A DNA stretch of 64,000 bases from Streptomyces sp. NBS 14/10 (GCF_002224125.1 NZ_NCSM01000007.1:793371-857370); one strand, 5' to 3'. Counted from the first letter of the stretch, positions 38,859 through 48,278 are shown. Notes: generated by a model not told the origin, from the sequence alone. Program-made: numbers and translations.

Positions 38859-40006
38859 CTTCCTCCCCCCTCCCGAAGGAGGGGGATTCCTACGGCTCGC
38901 GCCGTAGGGGTTCCTGCTTCATCGCCGACTGCCCGCCCGGAATGCTCCGTTGAGGTCTTACACCGGCTCCACAGACCGACACCGCCAGCCCGGCGGCCTT
39001 GACCGCGATCACTTCGCGTCCGTACCACTGGGCCTTGTACTCCAGCATGCTGCGGAACTCCGACCAGGCCGCGTCGGAGATGGCGCGGGCGAGATGGCCG
39101 TTCTTCAGCAGGTTCCGAACGGTGAGGTCCTCGATCACGATCGTTTGGTTCTCACGAACGAGCCGAGTGGTGAGCTTGTGCAGGTTGTCGCGTCGCCGGT
39201 CGGCGATGCGGGCATGGATGCGCGCGACCTTCCGTCGGGCCCTGGCCCGGTTCGCGCCGTCGCCGTCGCCCTTGGCCTTGCGGGAAAGTGCCCGCTGGGC
39301 CTTGGCCAGGCGCGCCCGGTCGCGCCGCTCGTGCCGGGGGTTGGTGATCTTCTCCCCCGTGGACAGGGTCAGCAGATGGTCCAGGCCGGCATCCACGCCG
39401 ACCGCCGTATCCGTAGCGGTCAGCGGCTTCACGGCCGGGTCCTCGCACAGGAGGGACACGTACCAGCGTCCGGCCGCATCCTGCGACACGGTCACCGTGG
39501 ACGGCGTTGCGCCTTCCGGAAGGGGACGGGACCACACGATGTCCAGCGGCTCCGCCATCTTCGCCAAGGTCAGCTTCCCGTCACGAAACCGGAACGCGCT
39601 GGTGGTGTACTCGGCGGACTTCCGGGACCTCTTCCGCGATTTGAATCGCGGGTACCCAGCACGCTTGGCGAAGAAGTTGGTGAACGCCGTCTGAAGATGG
39701 CGCAGGGCCTGCTGGAGTGGCACGGAGGAGACGTCGTTGAGGTACGCCAGCTCCTCGGTCTTCTTGCACGCCGTCAGCATCGCCGACGTCACGTTGTAGT
39801 TCACCCGCTCCTGCCGCAGCGTCCACGCCTCCGTGCGCGCGGCAAGCGCCAGGTTGTAGACCTTCCGCACGCACCCGAACGTGCGCGACAGCTCCGCTGC
39901 CTGCGCATCGGTCGGATAGAAGCGGTGGTGGTTGGAGGAAGACGCCGGTCCGCCCTGGCGGCGAACCGGCTTCCTTGCCCTGCTCCGCAGGGGTCCGATT
40001 CCTCCC
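38855..40006. mobile_element. Decayed IS605/IS1341-type element carrying tnpB only
   Basis: At the kinase side, TTGACTTCC is followed by two perfect hairpins: CCCCCTCC-CGAA-GGAGGGGG (38866-38885) and CCTACGGC-TCGC-GCCGTAGG (38889-38908). These are typical subterminal structures of this IS group. At the other side GCCGGT-CCGCC-CT-GGCGG-CGA-ACCGGC forms a double hairpin (39944-39970). No tnpA is present. The outer boundary on the 40-kb side is approximate: host-like coding sequence resumes at 40007. Confidence 0.7.
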
Positions 40007-40011
40007 CGCAC
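38890..40011 (-). pseudogene. tnpB: TnpB-like RNA-guided nuclease remnant with internal deletion
   Basis: 373 codons remain. The core is clear: HRFYPTDAQAAELSRTFGCV near the N-terminus, RuvC Asp in GVDAGLDHLLTL, and Glu in IVIEDLTVRNLL. After REVIAVK the sequence jumps to AAGLAVSVCGAG. This removes the stretch that in intact relatives holds the CxxC...CxxC zinc finger and the DxDxNAARN motif with the third catalytic Asp. The first 25-30 residues are also unlike normal TnpB starts. The protein should therefore lack nuclease activity. RNA binding could survive, as in domesticated TnpB derivatives, but that is speculation. Confidence 0.8.
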
Positions 40012-40084
40012 CGCCTTCGTACGGGAGCTGATGGCCGGGCAGATCAGCCCGGAGGAGTTCGGCCAGACGCTCCAGGGCTACTGA
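40007..40084 (+). pseudogene. C-terminal scrap of a probable sugar-binding protein gene
   Basis: 26 codons, including the stop, read RTAFVRELMAGQISPEEFGQ and then TLQGY. This resembles the extreme C-terminus of carbohydrate ABC substrate-binding proteins. It begins exactly where the mobile element ends, so the rest of the gene is gone. Confidence 0.5.
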
Positions 40085-40126
40085 CGAGCGTACTGGCGAT
40101 CCTCGCACCTGCCGCAGACCGCCTAG

Positions 40127-40435
40127 TCGCTCGCCTTTGGCGTCTTCTGGATGCGGAACTTCTTCCGCTCGGTGCCGCGCAGCGTGATCGAGGCGGCCCA
40201 GCTCGACGGCACCTCGGACTGGCGGGTGCTCTGGGGGACCCTGGTGCCCGCCGGCCGACCGGCCCTGCTGACCATGGCGATGGTGGTGTTCATGTGGACC
40301 TGGAACGAGTTCCTGCTTCCGCTGGCCATGATCACCGACGAGGCCAAGCGGACCGTGCCGCTGGGGCTGGCCTTCTTCCAGGACCAGCACACCACCCCGT
40401 TCTCGCTGCTGGCCGCCGCCTCGGTGATCGCGGGG
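40127..40435 (+). pseudogene. Truncated MalG-type sugar ABC permease
   Basis: About 103 codons read as the C-terminal half of a CUT1 permease: FGVFWMRNFFRSVPRSVIEA, with the EAA loop EAAQLDGTSDWRVLWGTLVP, then WTWNEFLLPLAMI and LAAASVIA. There is no start or N-terminal half, and the frame breaks off at the MMPL stop codon without its own natural end. The MalF-type partner is missing from the 42 bases before it. It marks a deletion that fused the sugar locus to the MMPL region. Confidence 0.8.
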
Positions 40436-42748
40436 TCAAGGGATAGTGACCCGCTCGGCGCGGGGCTCGGCGCCGCCGGCCTCCTCGACGGGGGCGGCGC
40501 CGGTCGCCGGGCCGGCCGATTCCCCCTCGCTTTCCCCCTCGCTGAGGCCGATACGGGCGTGCAGCCGGCGCAGCGGGCCCGGGGCCCACCAGGTCGCCCG
40601 GCCGGTCAGCCGCATCACCGCGGGCACCAGCAGGCTGCGCACCACCATGGCGTCCATCAGAACGGCCAGGGCGATACCGAGACCGAGCATCTTGGTGTTG
40701 GTCACCCGCGAGGTGCCGATGGCGACCATGACGACGGCGAGGATGACCGCGGCGGCGGTGATCAGCCCGCCCGTGCGCCGCACGCCGAACTCGACGGCCG
40801 CGCGGTGGTCGCCCGTGCGGTCGTACTCCTCCTTGATCCGGGAGAGCAGAAAGACGCCGTAGTCCATGGAAAGACCGAAGGCCACACAGAACATCAGCAC
40901 CGGCAGCGTGGTCTCGATGTCCCCGGTGCTGGTGAAGGACAGCGGGCCGGAGAGGTGCCCCTCCTGGAAGACCCAGACCACCGCCCCGAACATCGCGGTG
41001 AGGCTGAGGGCGTTGAGCAGCACCGCCTGAAGGGGGATCAGCACGCTTCCGGTGAGCAGGAAGACCAGCAGCAGGGTGACGACGACGATGATGGCCAGGG
41101 CCCAGGGCAGCCGGTCGGCTATGGAGTCCTTGCTGTCCACCAGCACCGCGGCGACCCCGGTGACCGAGGCGGTGAACGGCGGGTGCTGGGCGCGGATGTC
41201 GCGCACCAGCTGCTGGCTCGTCTGGTCCACGATCTCGCCCTTGGACAACACGGTGACATACGCCGCCCCGTCGGCTGCGCGCGCCGCCTCCGCCGGGCCG
41301 GGCTCCGCCACCCGCCGGCCGCCCGCGAACTGGCCGGCCGGGCTGTCCACGCGCGCCACTCCGGGCAGGGCCGAGATCTTGCCGCTGTAGTCGGCGAGGG
41401 CCGCCGGGTCGGGCCGGGAGCCGGGCCGGGAGTCGATCAGGATGTCGATCGCCCCGCCGGGGCTGCCGGGGAAGTTCTCCCTGATGTGCTGCTGGACCAC
41501 ATGGGACTCGGCGCTCGCGGGCAGCTGACGGTCGTCGGCGGTGCCGAACTCCACCCGCAGGAAGGGCAGTCCGAGGACCACCAGACCGGCGACGGTGGCC
41601 AGCGCGAACAGCGGCGCCCGGCGCATCACCAGCCGGGCCACCCGGCCCCAGCCCACTCCCGGCTCGCCCCGCTCCGAGCGGCGGCGGCGGAACACCCGGG
41701 TCAGATCCAGCGCGTTCACCCGCTCGCCGAGCAGGGCGAGTGCGGCGGGCAGCACCACCAGCGCGGCCGCCGCGGCGATCACCACCACCGCGATGCCCGC
41801 ATAGGCGAACGAGCGCAGGAAGTACTGCGGGAAGACCAGCATGGCGGCGAGCGAGACGGCGACGGTCATCGCCGAGAACAGCACCGTGCGCCCCGCGGTG
41901 CGCAGCGTGGTGGCGATGGCGGGCAGCGTTTCCGCGCCCTGGCCCAGCTCCTCCCGGAAGCGCCGCACGATGAACAGGGCGTAGTCGATGGCGAGCCCGA
42001 GGCCGAGCGCGGTGGTCAGGTTCTGCGCGAACACCGAGACATCGGTGAACTCGGTGAGACCGCGCAGCACGGCGTCGGTCCCCAGGATCGCGATGATGCC
42101 GACGCCCAGCGGGAGCAGGGCCGCGACCGCGCTGCCGAAGACCATGACGAGCAGCAGCAGGGTGATGGGCAGGGCGATCATCTCCGCCCGCAGCAGATCC
42201 TCCTGGATGGTGGTCTGCAGCTCATGGCGCACCGCGACCGGGCCGCCGATCGTGACCTTCACCGGCCCGTGGTCGCCCCGGTAGGCGGGGGCTATGCGGT
42301 CCAGCACCTTCGCGGCGGCGCTCTCGTCGCCCACGATCCGCGCGGCGATCAGCGCCTCGCGCCCGTCCCGGTCGCGCAGAGCGGCGGCCCCGTCCCAGTA
42401 GGAGGTGACGCCGGTGACCGACTCCTCGCCTGCGAGCTTCTTGGCGAGGTCGCGGCCCTCGGCGGCGACCGCCGGGGCGTCGACCGTCGCCTTGCCGCTG
42501 TCGACCATCAGCAGCAGATTCGGCTGGGAGGCGGGGAAGTGCTTCTCGAGCGCCTTCGTGGCGTACGCCGATTCGGCGGCAGGGTCCTGCCACCCTCCGC
42601 TGCCCAGCCGGTCGGCCACCCCGCTTCCAGCCACGACGGCCAGCGCCGTGAACAGCAGGACGAGCAGCAGAGTCAGCCGCGGGCGGGCGGTCACCACTCC
42701 CGTCCAGCCTCGCGTCCGGCCCCTGTGCGGCCGGTTGACAACGGTCAT
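40436..42748 (-). CDS. MMPL-family RND-like exporter
   Basis: A 770-residue membrane protein with the MmpL layout: helix 1, a large external domain, five helices, then a repeat. Segments are AQNLTTALGLGLAIDYALFIVRRF and LPVLMFCVAFGLSMDYGVFLLSRI, carrying the D-Y pairs of the proton relay in both halves. Such proteins move lipids, siderophores or pigments in actinobacteria. The start ATG 42748 faces a TetR gene across a long inverted repeat. Its stop coincides with the breakpoint of the adjacent permease fragment. Confidence 0.92.
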   Translation of the reverse strand: MTVVNRPHRGRTRGWTGVVTARPRLTLLLVLLFTALAVVAGSGVADRLGSGGWQDPAAESAYATKALEKHFPASQPNLLLMVDSGKATVDAPAVAAEGRDLAKKLAGEESVTGVTSYWDGAAALRDRDGREALIAARIVGDESAAAKVLDRIAPAYRGDHGPVKVTIGGPVAVRHELQTTIQEDLLRAEMIALPITLLLLVMVFGSAVAALLPLGVGIIAILGTDAVLRGLTEFTDVSVFAQNLTTALGLGLAIDYALFIVRRFREELGQGAETLPAIATTLRTAGRTVLFSAMTVAVSLAAMLVFPQYFLRSFAYAGIAVVVIAAAAALVVLPAALALLGERVNALDLTRVFRRRRSERGEPGVGWGRVARLVMRRAPLFALATVAGLVVLGLPFLRVEFGTADDRQLPASAESHVVQQHIRENFPGSPGGAIDILIDSRPGSRPDPAALADYSGKISALPGVARVDSPAGQFAGGRRVAEPGPAEAARAADGAAYVTVLSKGEIVDQTSQQLVRDIRAQHPPFTASVTGVAAVLVDSKDSIADRLPWALAIIVVVTLLLVFLLTGSVLIPLQAVLLNALSLTAMFGAVVWVFQEGHLSGPLSFTSTGDIETTLPVLMFCVAFGLSMDYGVFLLSRIKEEYDRTGDHRAAVEFGVRRTGGLITAAAVILAVVMVAIGTSRVTNTKMLGLGIALAVLMDAMVVRSLLVPAVMRLTGRATWWAPGPLRRLHARIGLSEGESEGESAGPATGAAPVEEAGGAEPRAERVTIP

Positions 42749-42832
42749 AACGGGGTGTCCCCTTCACCTGTGTCCATGCGGGCCTCACCGGTGCGGCGGC
42801 AGGCAGCATGGGTCGACGATTGCCCAAGGAGC

Positions 42833-42891
42833 GGCAAACACGAGCGACCGCTCGCATTTCCCAAGAATGCGAGCGGGTACTCGCGTTTGTC
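42833..42891. promoter_or_regulatory. TetR operator between mmpL-type and tetR genes
   Basis: Two 26-base arms (42833-42858 and 42866-42891) are inverted copies with few mismatches. The inner 11 bases, CCGCTCGCATT and AATGCGAGCGG, are perfect, separated by 7 bases. The size suggests two overlapping TetR dimers. Confidence 0.75.
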
Positions 42892-42921
42892 AATGGACCA
42901 CCGAGAGCTGGGGATAACCGC

Positions 42922-43581
42922 GTGACCGAGACCAAGGCAGGACAGCCCGTCGGCGAGGCGAAGCCGCGCCGCAGGCAGGCGCGCGGCGAGCGCCGTATCC
43001 AGCAGCTGCTCGACGCCGCGGCCAACGTGTTCTGCAGGACCGGCTACACCTCGGCGAGCACCAACGCCATCGCCCGCGAGGCCGGCGTCTCCCCCGGCAC
43101 GCTGTACCAGTTCTTCCCGAACAAGGAGGCCATCGCCGTCGAGCTCGGCGAGCGCCTGACCAACCAGATGCGCGAGGCCCACGGCGTGGTCTTCACCCCC
43201 GAGTACGCCGCGCTCCCCCTCGGCGACATGCTGGACGCGGTCGTCGACCCGCTGGTCGAGTTCAACTGCCAGAACCCCGTCTTCCTGACACTCATCCATT
43301 CGGGTGACATCCCCGGCATCATGACCGAGGACCATGACGCGCTGCATGTGGCCCTGCATGCCCGCATCGAGGAGCTGATCGGGTTCATCCAGCCGAAGCT
43401 GCCCCCGGAGCGCAGGACCCGCACCGCGACGATGACGTTCTCCCTGTTCAAGGCCGGTCTCGAGCTCGTACTCGCCCATGAGGGCGAGGAGCAGGCCGCC
43501 TACATCGAGGAGCTGAAGGCCTCCCTCCACGGCTATCTCGCCCCGATCATCGGCACAGAGGCGCCGTCCCGCGCTCCCTGA
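42922..43581 (+). CDS. TetR-family regulator of the MMPL exporter
   Basis: A 219-residue regulator. The helix-turn-helix is RIQQLLDAAANVFCRTGYTS with NAIAREAGVSPGTLYQFFPNKEAI. The C-terminal ligand domain is of the TetR_C_17-like type. The GTG start at 42922 fits the spacing; a longer reading from 42808 would pass through the operator. It is divergent from the exporter, whose repressor it probably is. Confidence 0.9.
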   Translation: MTETKAGQPVGEAKPRRRQARGERRIQQLLDAAANVFCRTGYTSASTNAIAREAGVSPGTLYQFFPNKEAIAVELGERLTNQMREAHGVVFTPEYAALPLGDMLDAVVDPLVEFNCQNPVFLTLIHSGDIPGIMTEDHDALHVALHARIEELIGFIQPKLPPERRTRTATMTFSLFKAGLELVLAHEGEEQAAYIEELKASLHGYLAPIIGTEAPSRAP

Positions 43582-43661
43582 CCGCCGACCGGAGTCCGTT
43601 AGCCGGAGCCCGTCGACCGGAGTCCGTTGGATCACACCCGGTGGGCGACACCCCTCCCGTC

Positions 43662-43678
43662 ATACCCCCTAGGGGTAT
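43662..43678. promoter_or_regulatory. CsoR-type copper operator
   Basis: ATACCCCCTAGGGGTAT is a 17-base palindrome matching the known CsoR pattern (TACCC-N-GGGTA). It lies 97 bases before the copper chaperone gene, with TATTAT immediately following as a possible -10. The csoR gene itself is not in this window. Confidence 0.85.
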
Positions 43679-43774
43679 TATGCTGTCATTGTCAGGGGAC
43701 ACAGGAGGATCCCGCGTCCCCTGGACACCGATGAACACAGCCGCAGCCCACCCGCTCACCGCACAGGAGAAGCC

Positions 43775-44014
43775 ATGAGCTCCGAGGCCACCACCGCGTC
43801 CGGCACCACCACCGTCTACCAGGTGACCGGCATGACCTGCGGACACTGCGAGGGCGCCGTCTCCGAGGAGATCTCCGCCCTCGCCGGCGTCAGCTCGGTC
43901 AAGGCCGTCGCCGCCACCGGTCAGGTCACCGTCGTCTCCGCCGCCCCGCTCGACGACGAGGCCGTGCGCGCCGCCGTCGACGAGGCCGGTTACGAACTCA
44001 CCGGCCGGGCCTGA
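43775..44014 (+). CDS. copZ: Copper chaperone (heavy-metal-associated domain)
   Basis: A 79-residue single HMA domain. The metal motif [11 protein letters not shown] is at residues 19-29, with the usual beta-alpha-beta-beta-alpha-beta length. It carries Cu(I) to the ATPase encoded 74 bases downstream. It is under the CsoR-type palindrome. Confidence 0.93.
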   Translation: MSSEATTASGTTTVYQVTGMTCGHCEGAVSEEISALAGVSSVKAVAATGQVTVVSAAPLDDEAVRAAVDEAGYELTGRA

Positions 44015-44088
44015 CCGCCCGAGGACACCCCCATCGGGCCGCGCGGCGGCGCCCCGCACGGCCCGGCCCTCCTCCCAGGAGACCCAGA

Positions 44089-46512
44089 ATGACCAGCACG
44101 GCCCCGGAAGCCGCCAGGGAGCAGACACCGACGGCGGAGCAGGTCCCGCCGCAAACGGCCGCGACCTCCCGGGTGGAGCTCGCCATCGGCGGTATGACCT
44201 GCGCCTCCTGCGCGGCGCGGGTCGAGAAGAAGCTCAACCGCATGGACGGCGTCACCGCCACGGTCAACTACGCCACCGAAAAGGCCAAGGTGACCTACGG
44301 CGGCGAGATCGAGATCGCCGATCTGATCGCCACCGTCGTCAAAACCGGCTACACCGCCGAGCCGCCGAAACCCGCAGAACCCGAGCGCGAACCTGAGCCG
44401 GGACCCGAGCCCGAAGCCGCGCCCGGCCGCGCCACGGCGGAAGCCGGAGAGGCCGCAGAGGCCGGAGCAGCCGCCCCCGCCGTCGCGCGGACCAGCACGC
44501 GGACCAGCACGCGCACCGAAGCAAAGACAGACGCGAAGACCGACGCGCTACGCCACCGCCTCCTGGTCTCGCTCTCCCTCTCCGCGCCCGTCGTCCTCCT
44601 GGCGATGGTGCCGTCGCTGCAGTTCACGTACTGGCAGTGGCTGTCCCTCGCCCTCGCCGCGCCCGTCGTGGTCTGGGGCGGTCTGCCCTTCCACAAGGCC
44701 GCCTGGACGAACGCCCGGCACGGCGCGGCCACCATGGACACCCTGGTCTCCCTCGGCACCCTGGCCGCCTTCGGCTGGTCGCTGTGGGCCCTGTTCTTCG
44801 GCGACGCGGGCATGCCGGGCATGCGCCACGGCTTCGACCTCACCGTCGCGCGTACGGACGGGTCGTCCTCGATCTACCTGGAAGCCGCCGCGGGGGTGAC
44901 CGTCTTCATCCTCCTCGGCCGCTATCTGGAGGCGAAGGCCAAGCGCCGGGCGGGCGCCGCGCTGCGGGCGCTGATGGAGCTGGGCGCCAAGGACGTGGCC
45001 GTGCTGCGCGAGGGCCAGGAGGTCCGTATTCCGGTCTCCCGGCTGGCCGTCGGCGACCGCTTCGTGGTGCGCCCCGGCGAGAAGATCGCCACGGACGGCA
45101 CGGTGGTCGAGGGCGCCTCGGCCGTGGACGCCTCCATGCTGACCGGCGAGTCGGTGCCGGTGGACGTCGCGGTGGGCGACAGCGTGGCGGGCGCGACCGT
45201 GAACGCCGCGGGCCGCCTGGTCGTCGAGGCCACCCGCGTCGGCGCCGACACCCAGCTGTCCCGGATGGCCGCGCTGGTGGAGGACGCGCAGAACGGCAAG
45301 GCGGAGGTGCAGCGCCTCGCGGACCGGGTCTCCGGGGTCTTTGTGCCGGTCGTCGTCCTCATCGCCGTCGGCACCCTGCTGGTCTGGCTGCTGCTGACCG
45401 GCGACGCGACCGCCGCGTTCACCGCCGCCGTGGCCGTACTGATCATCGCCTGCCCGTGCGCCCTGGGCCTGGCCACCCCGACCGCCCTCATGGTCGGCAC
45501 CGGGCGCGGCGCCCAGCTGGGCATCCTGATCAAGGGCCCCGAGGTCCTGGAGTCGACCCGCCGGGTGGACACCGTCGTCCTCGACAAGACCGGCACGGTG
45601 ACGACGGGCCGGATGCGGCTGTACGGCGTGCACACCGCCCCCGGCGTGACCGAGGACGAGCTCCTGCGGCTCGCCGGGGCCCTGGAGCACGCCTCGGAGC
45701 ACCCCGTGGCCCGCGCCATCGCCGACGGGGCCACCGCCCGCACCGGCGCCGCCCTGCCGGCCGCCTACGGCTTCGAGAACATCCCCGGGCTCGGCGTCCA
45801 GGGCACCGTGGACGGACACACCGTCCTCGTCGGCCGGGAGAAGCTGCTCGCGGCCCATGGGACCGAGCTGACCGGGGAGCTGGCGGCCGCAAAAGGCAGG
45901 GCCGAGTCGGAGGGGCGTACGGCCGCCGCCGTGGCCTGGGACGGCCGGGCGCGGGGCGTGCTGGTGGTCGCCGACGCCATCAAGGAGACCAGCGCCGAGG
46001 CCGTGGCCCGGCTGCGCGGGCTCGGCCTGACCCCGGTGCTCCTGACCGGCGACAACCGGCTGGTGGCCGAGTCGGTGGCCCGGGAGGTGGGCATCGAGCA
46101 GGTCATCGCCGAGGTGCTGCCGCAGGACAAGGTGGACGTGGTCCGGCGGCTGCGCGAGGAGGGCCGTACGGTCGCGATGGTCGGCGACGGTGTCAACGAC
46201 GCGGCCGCCCTGGCCACCGCCGACCTGGGCCTGGCGATGGGCACGGGGACGGACGCGGCCATCGAGGCCGGGGATCTGACGCTGGTACGGGGCGATCTGC
46301 GGGTCGCCGCGGACGCGATCCGGCTGGCGCGCCGGACCCTGGCCGTCATCAAGGGCAATCTCTTCTGGGCCTTCGGCTACAACGTCGCCGCGCTGCCGCT
46401 CGCCGCGGCGGGGATGCTCAACCCGATGATCGCGGGCGCCGCGATGGCGTTCTCCTCGGTTTTCGTGGTCACCAACAGCCTGCGGCTGCGGACCTTCACC
46501 GAATCTCCATAG
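44089..46512 (+). CDS. copA: Copper-exporting P1B-type ATPase
   Basis: An 807-residue P-type ATPase. The N-terminal HMA domain has [15 protein letters not shown], followed by a Pro/Glu/Ala-rich linker and a short RTSTRT repeat (residues 95-150), then eight membrane helices. Motifs in order are TGES (actuator), [12 protein letters not shown] (metal site CPC), DKTGTVTTG (phosphorylation), SEHPVA and [10 protein letters not shown]. The CPC motif and HMA type indicate Cu(I) export. It forms an operon with copZ. Confidence 0.95.
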   Translation: MTSTAPEAAREQTPTAEQVPPQTAATSRVELAIGGMTCASCAARVEKKLNRMDGVTATVNYATEKAKVTYGGEIEIADLIATVVKTGYTAEPPKPAEPEREPEPGPEPEAAPGRATAEAGEAAEAGAAAPAVARTSTRTSTRTEAKTDAKTDALRHRLLVSLSLSAPVVLLAMVPSLQFTYWQWLSLALAAPVVVWGGLPFHKAAWTNARHGAATMDTLVSLGTLAAFGWSLWALFFGDAGMPGMRHGFDLTVARTDGSSSIYLEAAAGVTVFILLGRYLEAKAKRRAGAALRALMELGAKDVAVLREGQEVRIPVSRLAVGDRFVVRPGEKIATDGTVVEGASAVDASMLTGESVPVDVAVGDSVAGATVNAAGRLVVEATRVGADTQLSRMAALVEDAQNGKAEVQRLADRVSGVFVPVVVLIAVGTLLVWLLLTGDATAAFTAAVAVLIIACPCALGLATPTALMVGTGRGAQLGILIKGPEVLESTRRVDTVVLDKTGTVTTGRMRLYGVHTAPGVTEDELLRLAGALEHASEHPVARAIADGATARTGAALPAAYGFENIPGLGVQGTVDGHTVLVGREKLLAAHGTELTGELAAAKGRAESEGRTAAAVAWDGRARGVLVVADAIKETSAEAVARLRGLGLTPVLLTGDNRLVAESVAREVGIEQVIAEVLPQDKVDVVRRLREEGRTVAMVGDGVNDAAALATADLGLAMGTGTDAAIEAGDLTLVRGDLRVAADAIRLARRTLAVIKGNLFWAFGYNVAALPLAAAGMLNPMIAGAAMAFSSVFVVTNSLRLRTFTESP

Positions 46513-46867
46513 ATTCACCAAGTCCCCATAAGCCGCACAACACCCATACACCGGAGCCTTGATCTTCAGAACGGGGCTCTTGCCCTTTTACGCCCCCATA
46601 TGGCAAGAGACGCAGATCACAGGCGACCGAACGTAACCATCGCGGGGGGTGGGGAGTCTAATGGGGCGGTGAGGGTTCGTCTTGGGGGACGGATCCCACT
46701 ACGCGTGGCCGGGGCGACGTACCCGGGGAGCTTTGAGCGGCCCTCCCGTAACGTACGCGTCCCGGCAGCTCGCGTTGTGCGTGACGACAGTGTGGGCTTC
46801 TGTGGGCTTTACTCGGCCAACAGACCCCCGGCCGGATCCCGTGGGGGGAATCCGTAACCGGGAATGG
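46513..46867. other. Gap after copA, mostly unexplained
   Basis: CTCTTGCC (46577-46584) and GGCAAGAG (46602-46609), a perfect 8-bp inverted repeat, may be the copA terminator. The remaining 250 bases contain short open frames without convincing SD or codon bias (for example 46600-46857) and several GGGG runs. The 46868-46914 terminator ends a plus-strand segment, so a small transcript from 46620 onward is possible but not shown. Confidence 0.4.
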
Positions 46868-46914
46868 AAAGCGCCCCGCTCCGACCCGTGGGGGGATCGG
46901 CAGCGGGGCGCTTT
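46868..46914. terminator. Bidirectional terminator after gltA
   Basis: AAAGCGCCCCGCT (46868-46880) and AGCGGGGCGCTTT (46902-46914) are a perfect 13-bp inverted repeat ending in AAA/TTT. It serves citrate synthase (minus) and anything reading from the copA side. Confidence 0.85.
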
Positions 46915-46922
46915 CTGCACCT

Positions 46923-46966
46923 CTTTAGGGCTCGGTTCGCCCCCCAGCTACCGCTGGGAGGTACCC
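46923..46966. repeat. Dispersed palindromic repeat, copy B
   Basis: It matches copy A at 28379-28424, with the same TTTAGGGCTCGGTTC and CCCAGC-TACC-GCTGGG core; it differs by one extra C and two substitutions. It lies between the gltA stop and its terminator. Confidence 0.85.
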
Positions 46967-46988
46967 CCGGCCCGGGTGGCACCCGGTG

Positions 46989-48278
46989 TCAGCGCTGCTC
47001 CACCGGGACGAAGTCGCGCTCGACGACGCCCGTGTAGATCTGGCGCGGACGGCCGATGCGGGAGCCCGGCTCCTTGATCATCTCGTGCCACTGGGCGATC
47101 CAGCCCGGCAGCCGGCCGAGCGCGAACAGGACCGTGAACATCTCGGTCGGGAAGCCCATCGCCCGGTAGATCAGACCGGTGTAGAAGTCCACGTTCGGGT
47201 AGAGCTTGCGCGAGACGAAGTAGTCGTCGGCGAGGGCGTGCTCTTCGAGCTTGAGCGCGATGTCGAGCAGCTCGTCGGACTTGCCGAGGGCCGAGAGGAC
47301 ATCGTGCGCCGCCGACTTGATGATCTTCGCCCGGGGGTCGAAGTTCTTGTAGACGCGGTGCCCGAAGCCCATGAGCTTCACGCCGTCTTCCTTGTTCTTC
47401 ACCTTGCGGATGAAGGTGTCGACGTCGCCGCCGGACGCCTGGATGCCCTCCAGCATCTCCAGCACCGACTGGTTGGCACCGCCGTGCAGCGGGCCCCACA
47501 GCGCGTTGATGCCCGCCGAGATGGAGGCGAACATGTTGGCCTGCGAGGAGCCGACGAGGCGGACCGTGGAGGTCGAACAGTTCTGCTCGTGGTCGGCGTG
47601 CAGAATCAGCAGCTTGTCCAGGGCGCTGACCACGATCGGGTCGAGCTCGTACTCCTGCGCCGGGACCGAGAAGGTCATCCGCAGGAAGTTCTCGACGTAC
47701 CCCAGGTCGTTACGCGGGTAGACGAACGGGTGGCCGACGGACTTCTTGTACGCGTACGCCGCGATCGTGGGCAGCTTGGCCAGCAGCCGGATCGTGGAGA
47801 GGTAGCGCTGCTTCTCATCGTGCGGGTTGTGGCTGTCCTGATAGAACGTCGACAGCGCGCTGACCACGGAGGACAGCATCGCCATCGGATGGGCATCACG
47901 CGGGAAGCCGTCGTAGAACCGCTTGACGTCCTCGTGCAGCAGCGTGTGCGTGGTGATCTGGTCGCGGAACTCGGCCAGCTCGTCGACGGTCGGCAGCTCC
48001 CCGTTGATCAGCAGGAAGGCCGTCTCGAGGAACGTGGCGCGCTCCGCCAGCTGCTCAATGGGATAGCCGCGGTAGCGCAGAATCCCCTGCTCACCGTCGA
48101 GATAGGTGATCGCGGATTTGTAGGCGGCGGTGTTGCCGTAACCGGAGTCCAGGGTCACCAGACCGGTCTGGGCGCGAAGCTTGCCGATGTCGAAGCCCTT
48201 GTCGCCGACAGTGCTGTCGACCACCGGGTAGGTGTATTCGCCGTCCCCGTACCGCAGTACTACAGAGTTGTCACTCAC
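46989..48278 (-). CDS. gltA: Citrate synthase
   Basis: A 429-residue type II citrate synthase. Catalytic segments are ILHADHEQNCSTSTVRLVGSS, LWGPLHGGANQSVLEML (His), MGFGHRVYKNFDPRAKI (His) and NVDFYTGLIYRAMG (Asp). It condenses oxaloacetate and acetyl-CoA. The start is GTG 48278 (VSDNSVVLRYGDGEY), with AGGG upstream; GTG 48290 is an alternative. The same neighbour, a RecD-type helicase gene, follows citrate synthase in other streptomycetes. Confidence 0.95.
   Translation of the reverse strand: MSDNSVVLRYGDGEYTYPVVDSTVGDKGFDIGKLRAQTGLVTLDSGYGNTAAYKSAITYLDGEQGILRYRGYPIEQLAERATFLETAFLLINGELPTVDELAEFRDQITTHTLLHEDVKRFYDGFPRDAHPMAMLSSVVSALSTFYQDSHNPHDEKQRYLSTIRLLAKLPTIAAYAYKKSVGHPFVYPRNDLGYVENFLRMTFSVPAQEYELDPIVVSALDKLLILHADHEQNCSTSTVRLVGSSQANMFASISAGINALWGPLHGGANQSVLEMLEGIQASGGDVDTFIRKVKNKEDGVKLMGFGHRVYKNFDPRAKIIKSAAHDVLSALGKSDELLDIALKLEEHALADDYFVSRKLYPNVDFYTGLIYRAMGFPTEMFTVLFALGRLPGWIAQWHEMIKEPGSRIGRPRQIYTGVVERDFVPVEQR

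Noticed and set aside
42405..42917. Plus-strand open frame over the MMPL start and operator
   Set aside because: It is antisense to the MMPL N-terminus and crosses the TetR operator without any family match.
46600..46857. An 85-residue plus-strand open frame
   Set aside because: No SD, no recognisable domain and weak codon bias; left as unexplained sequence.
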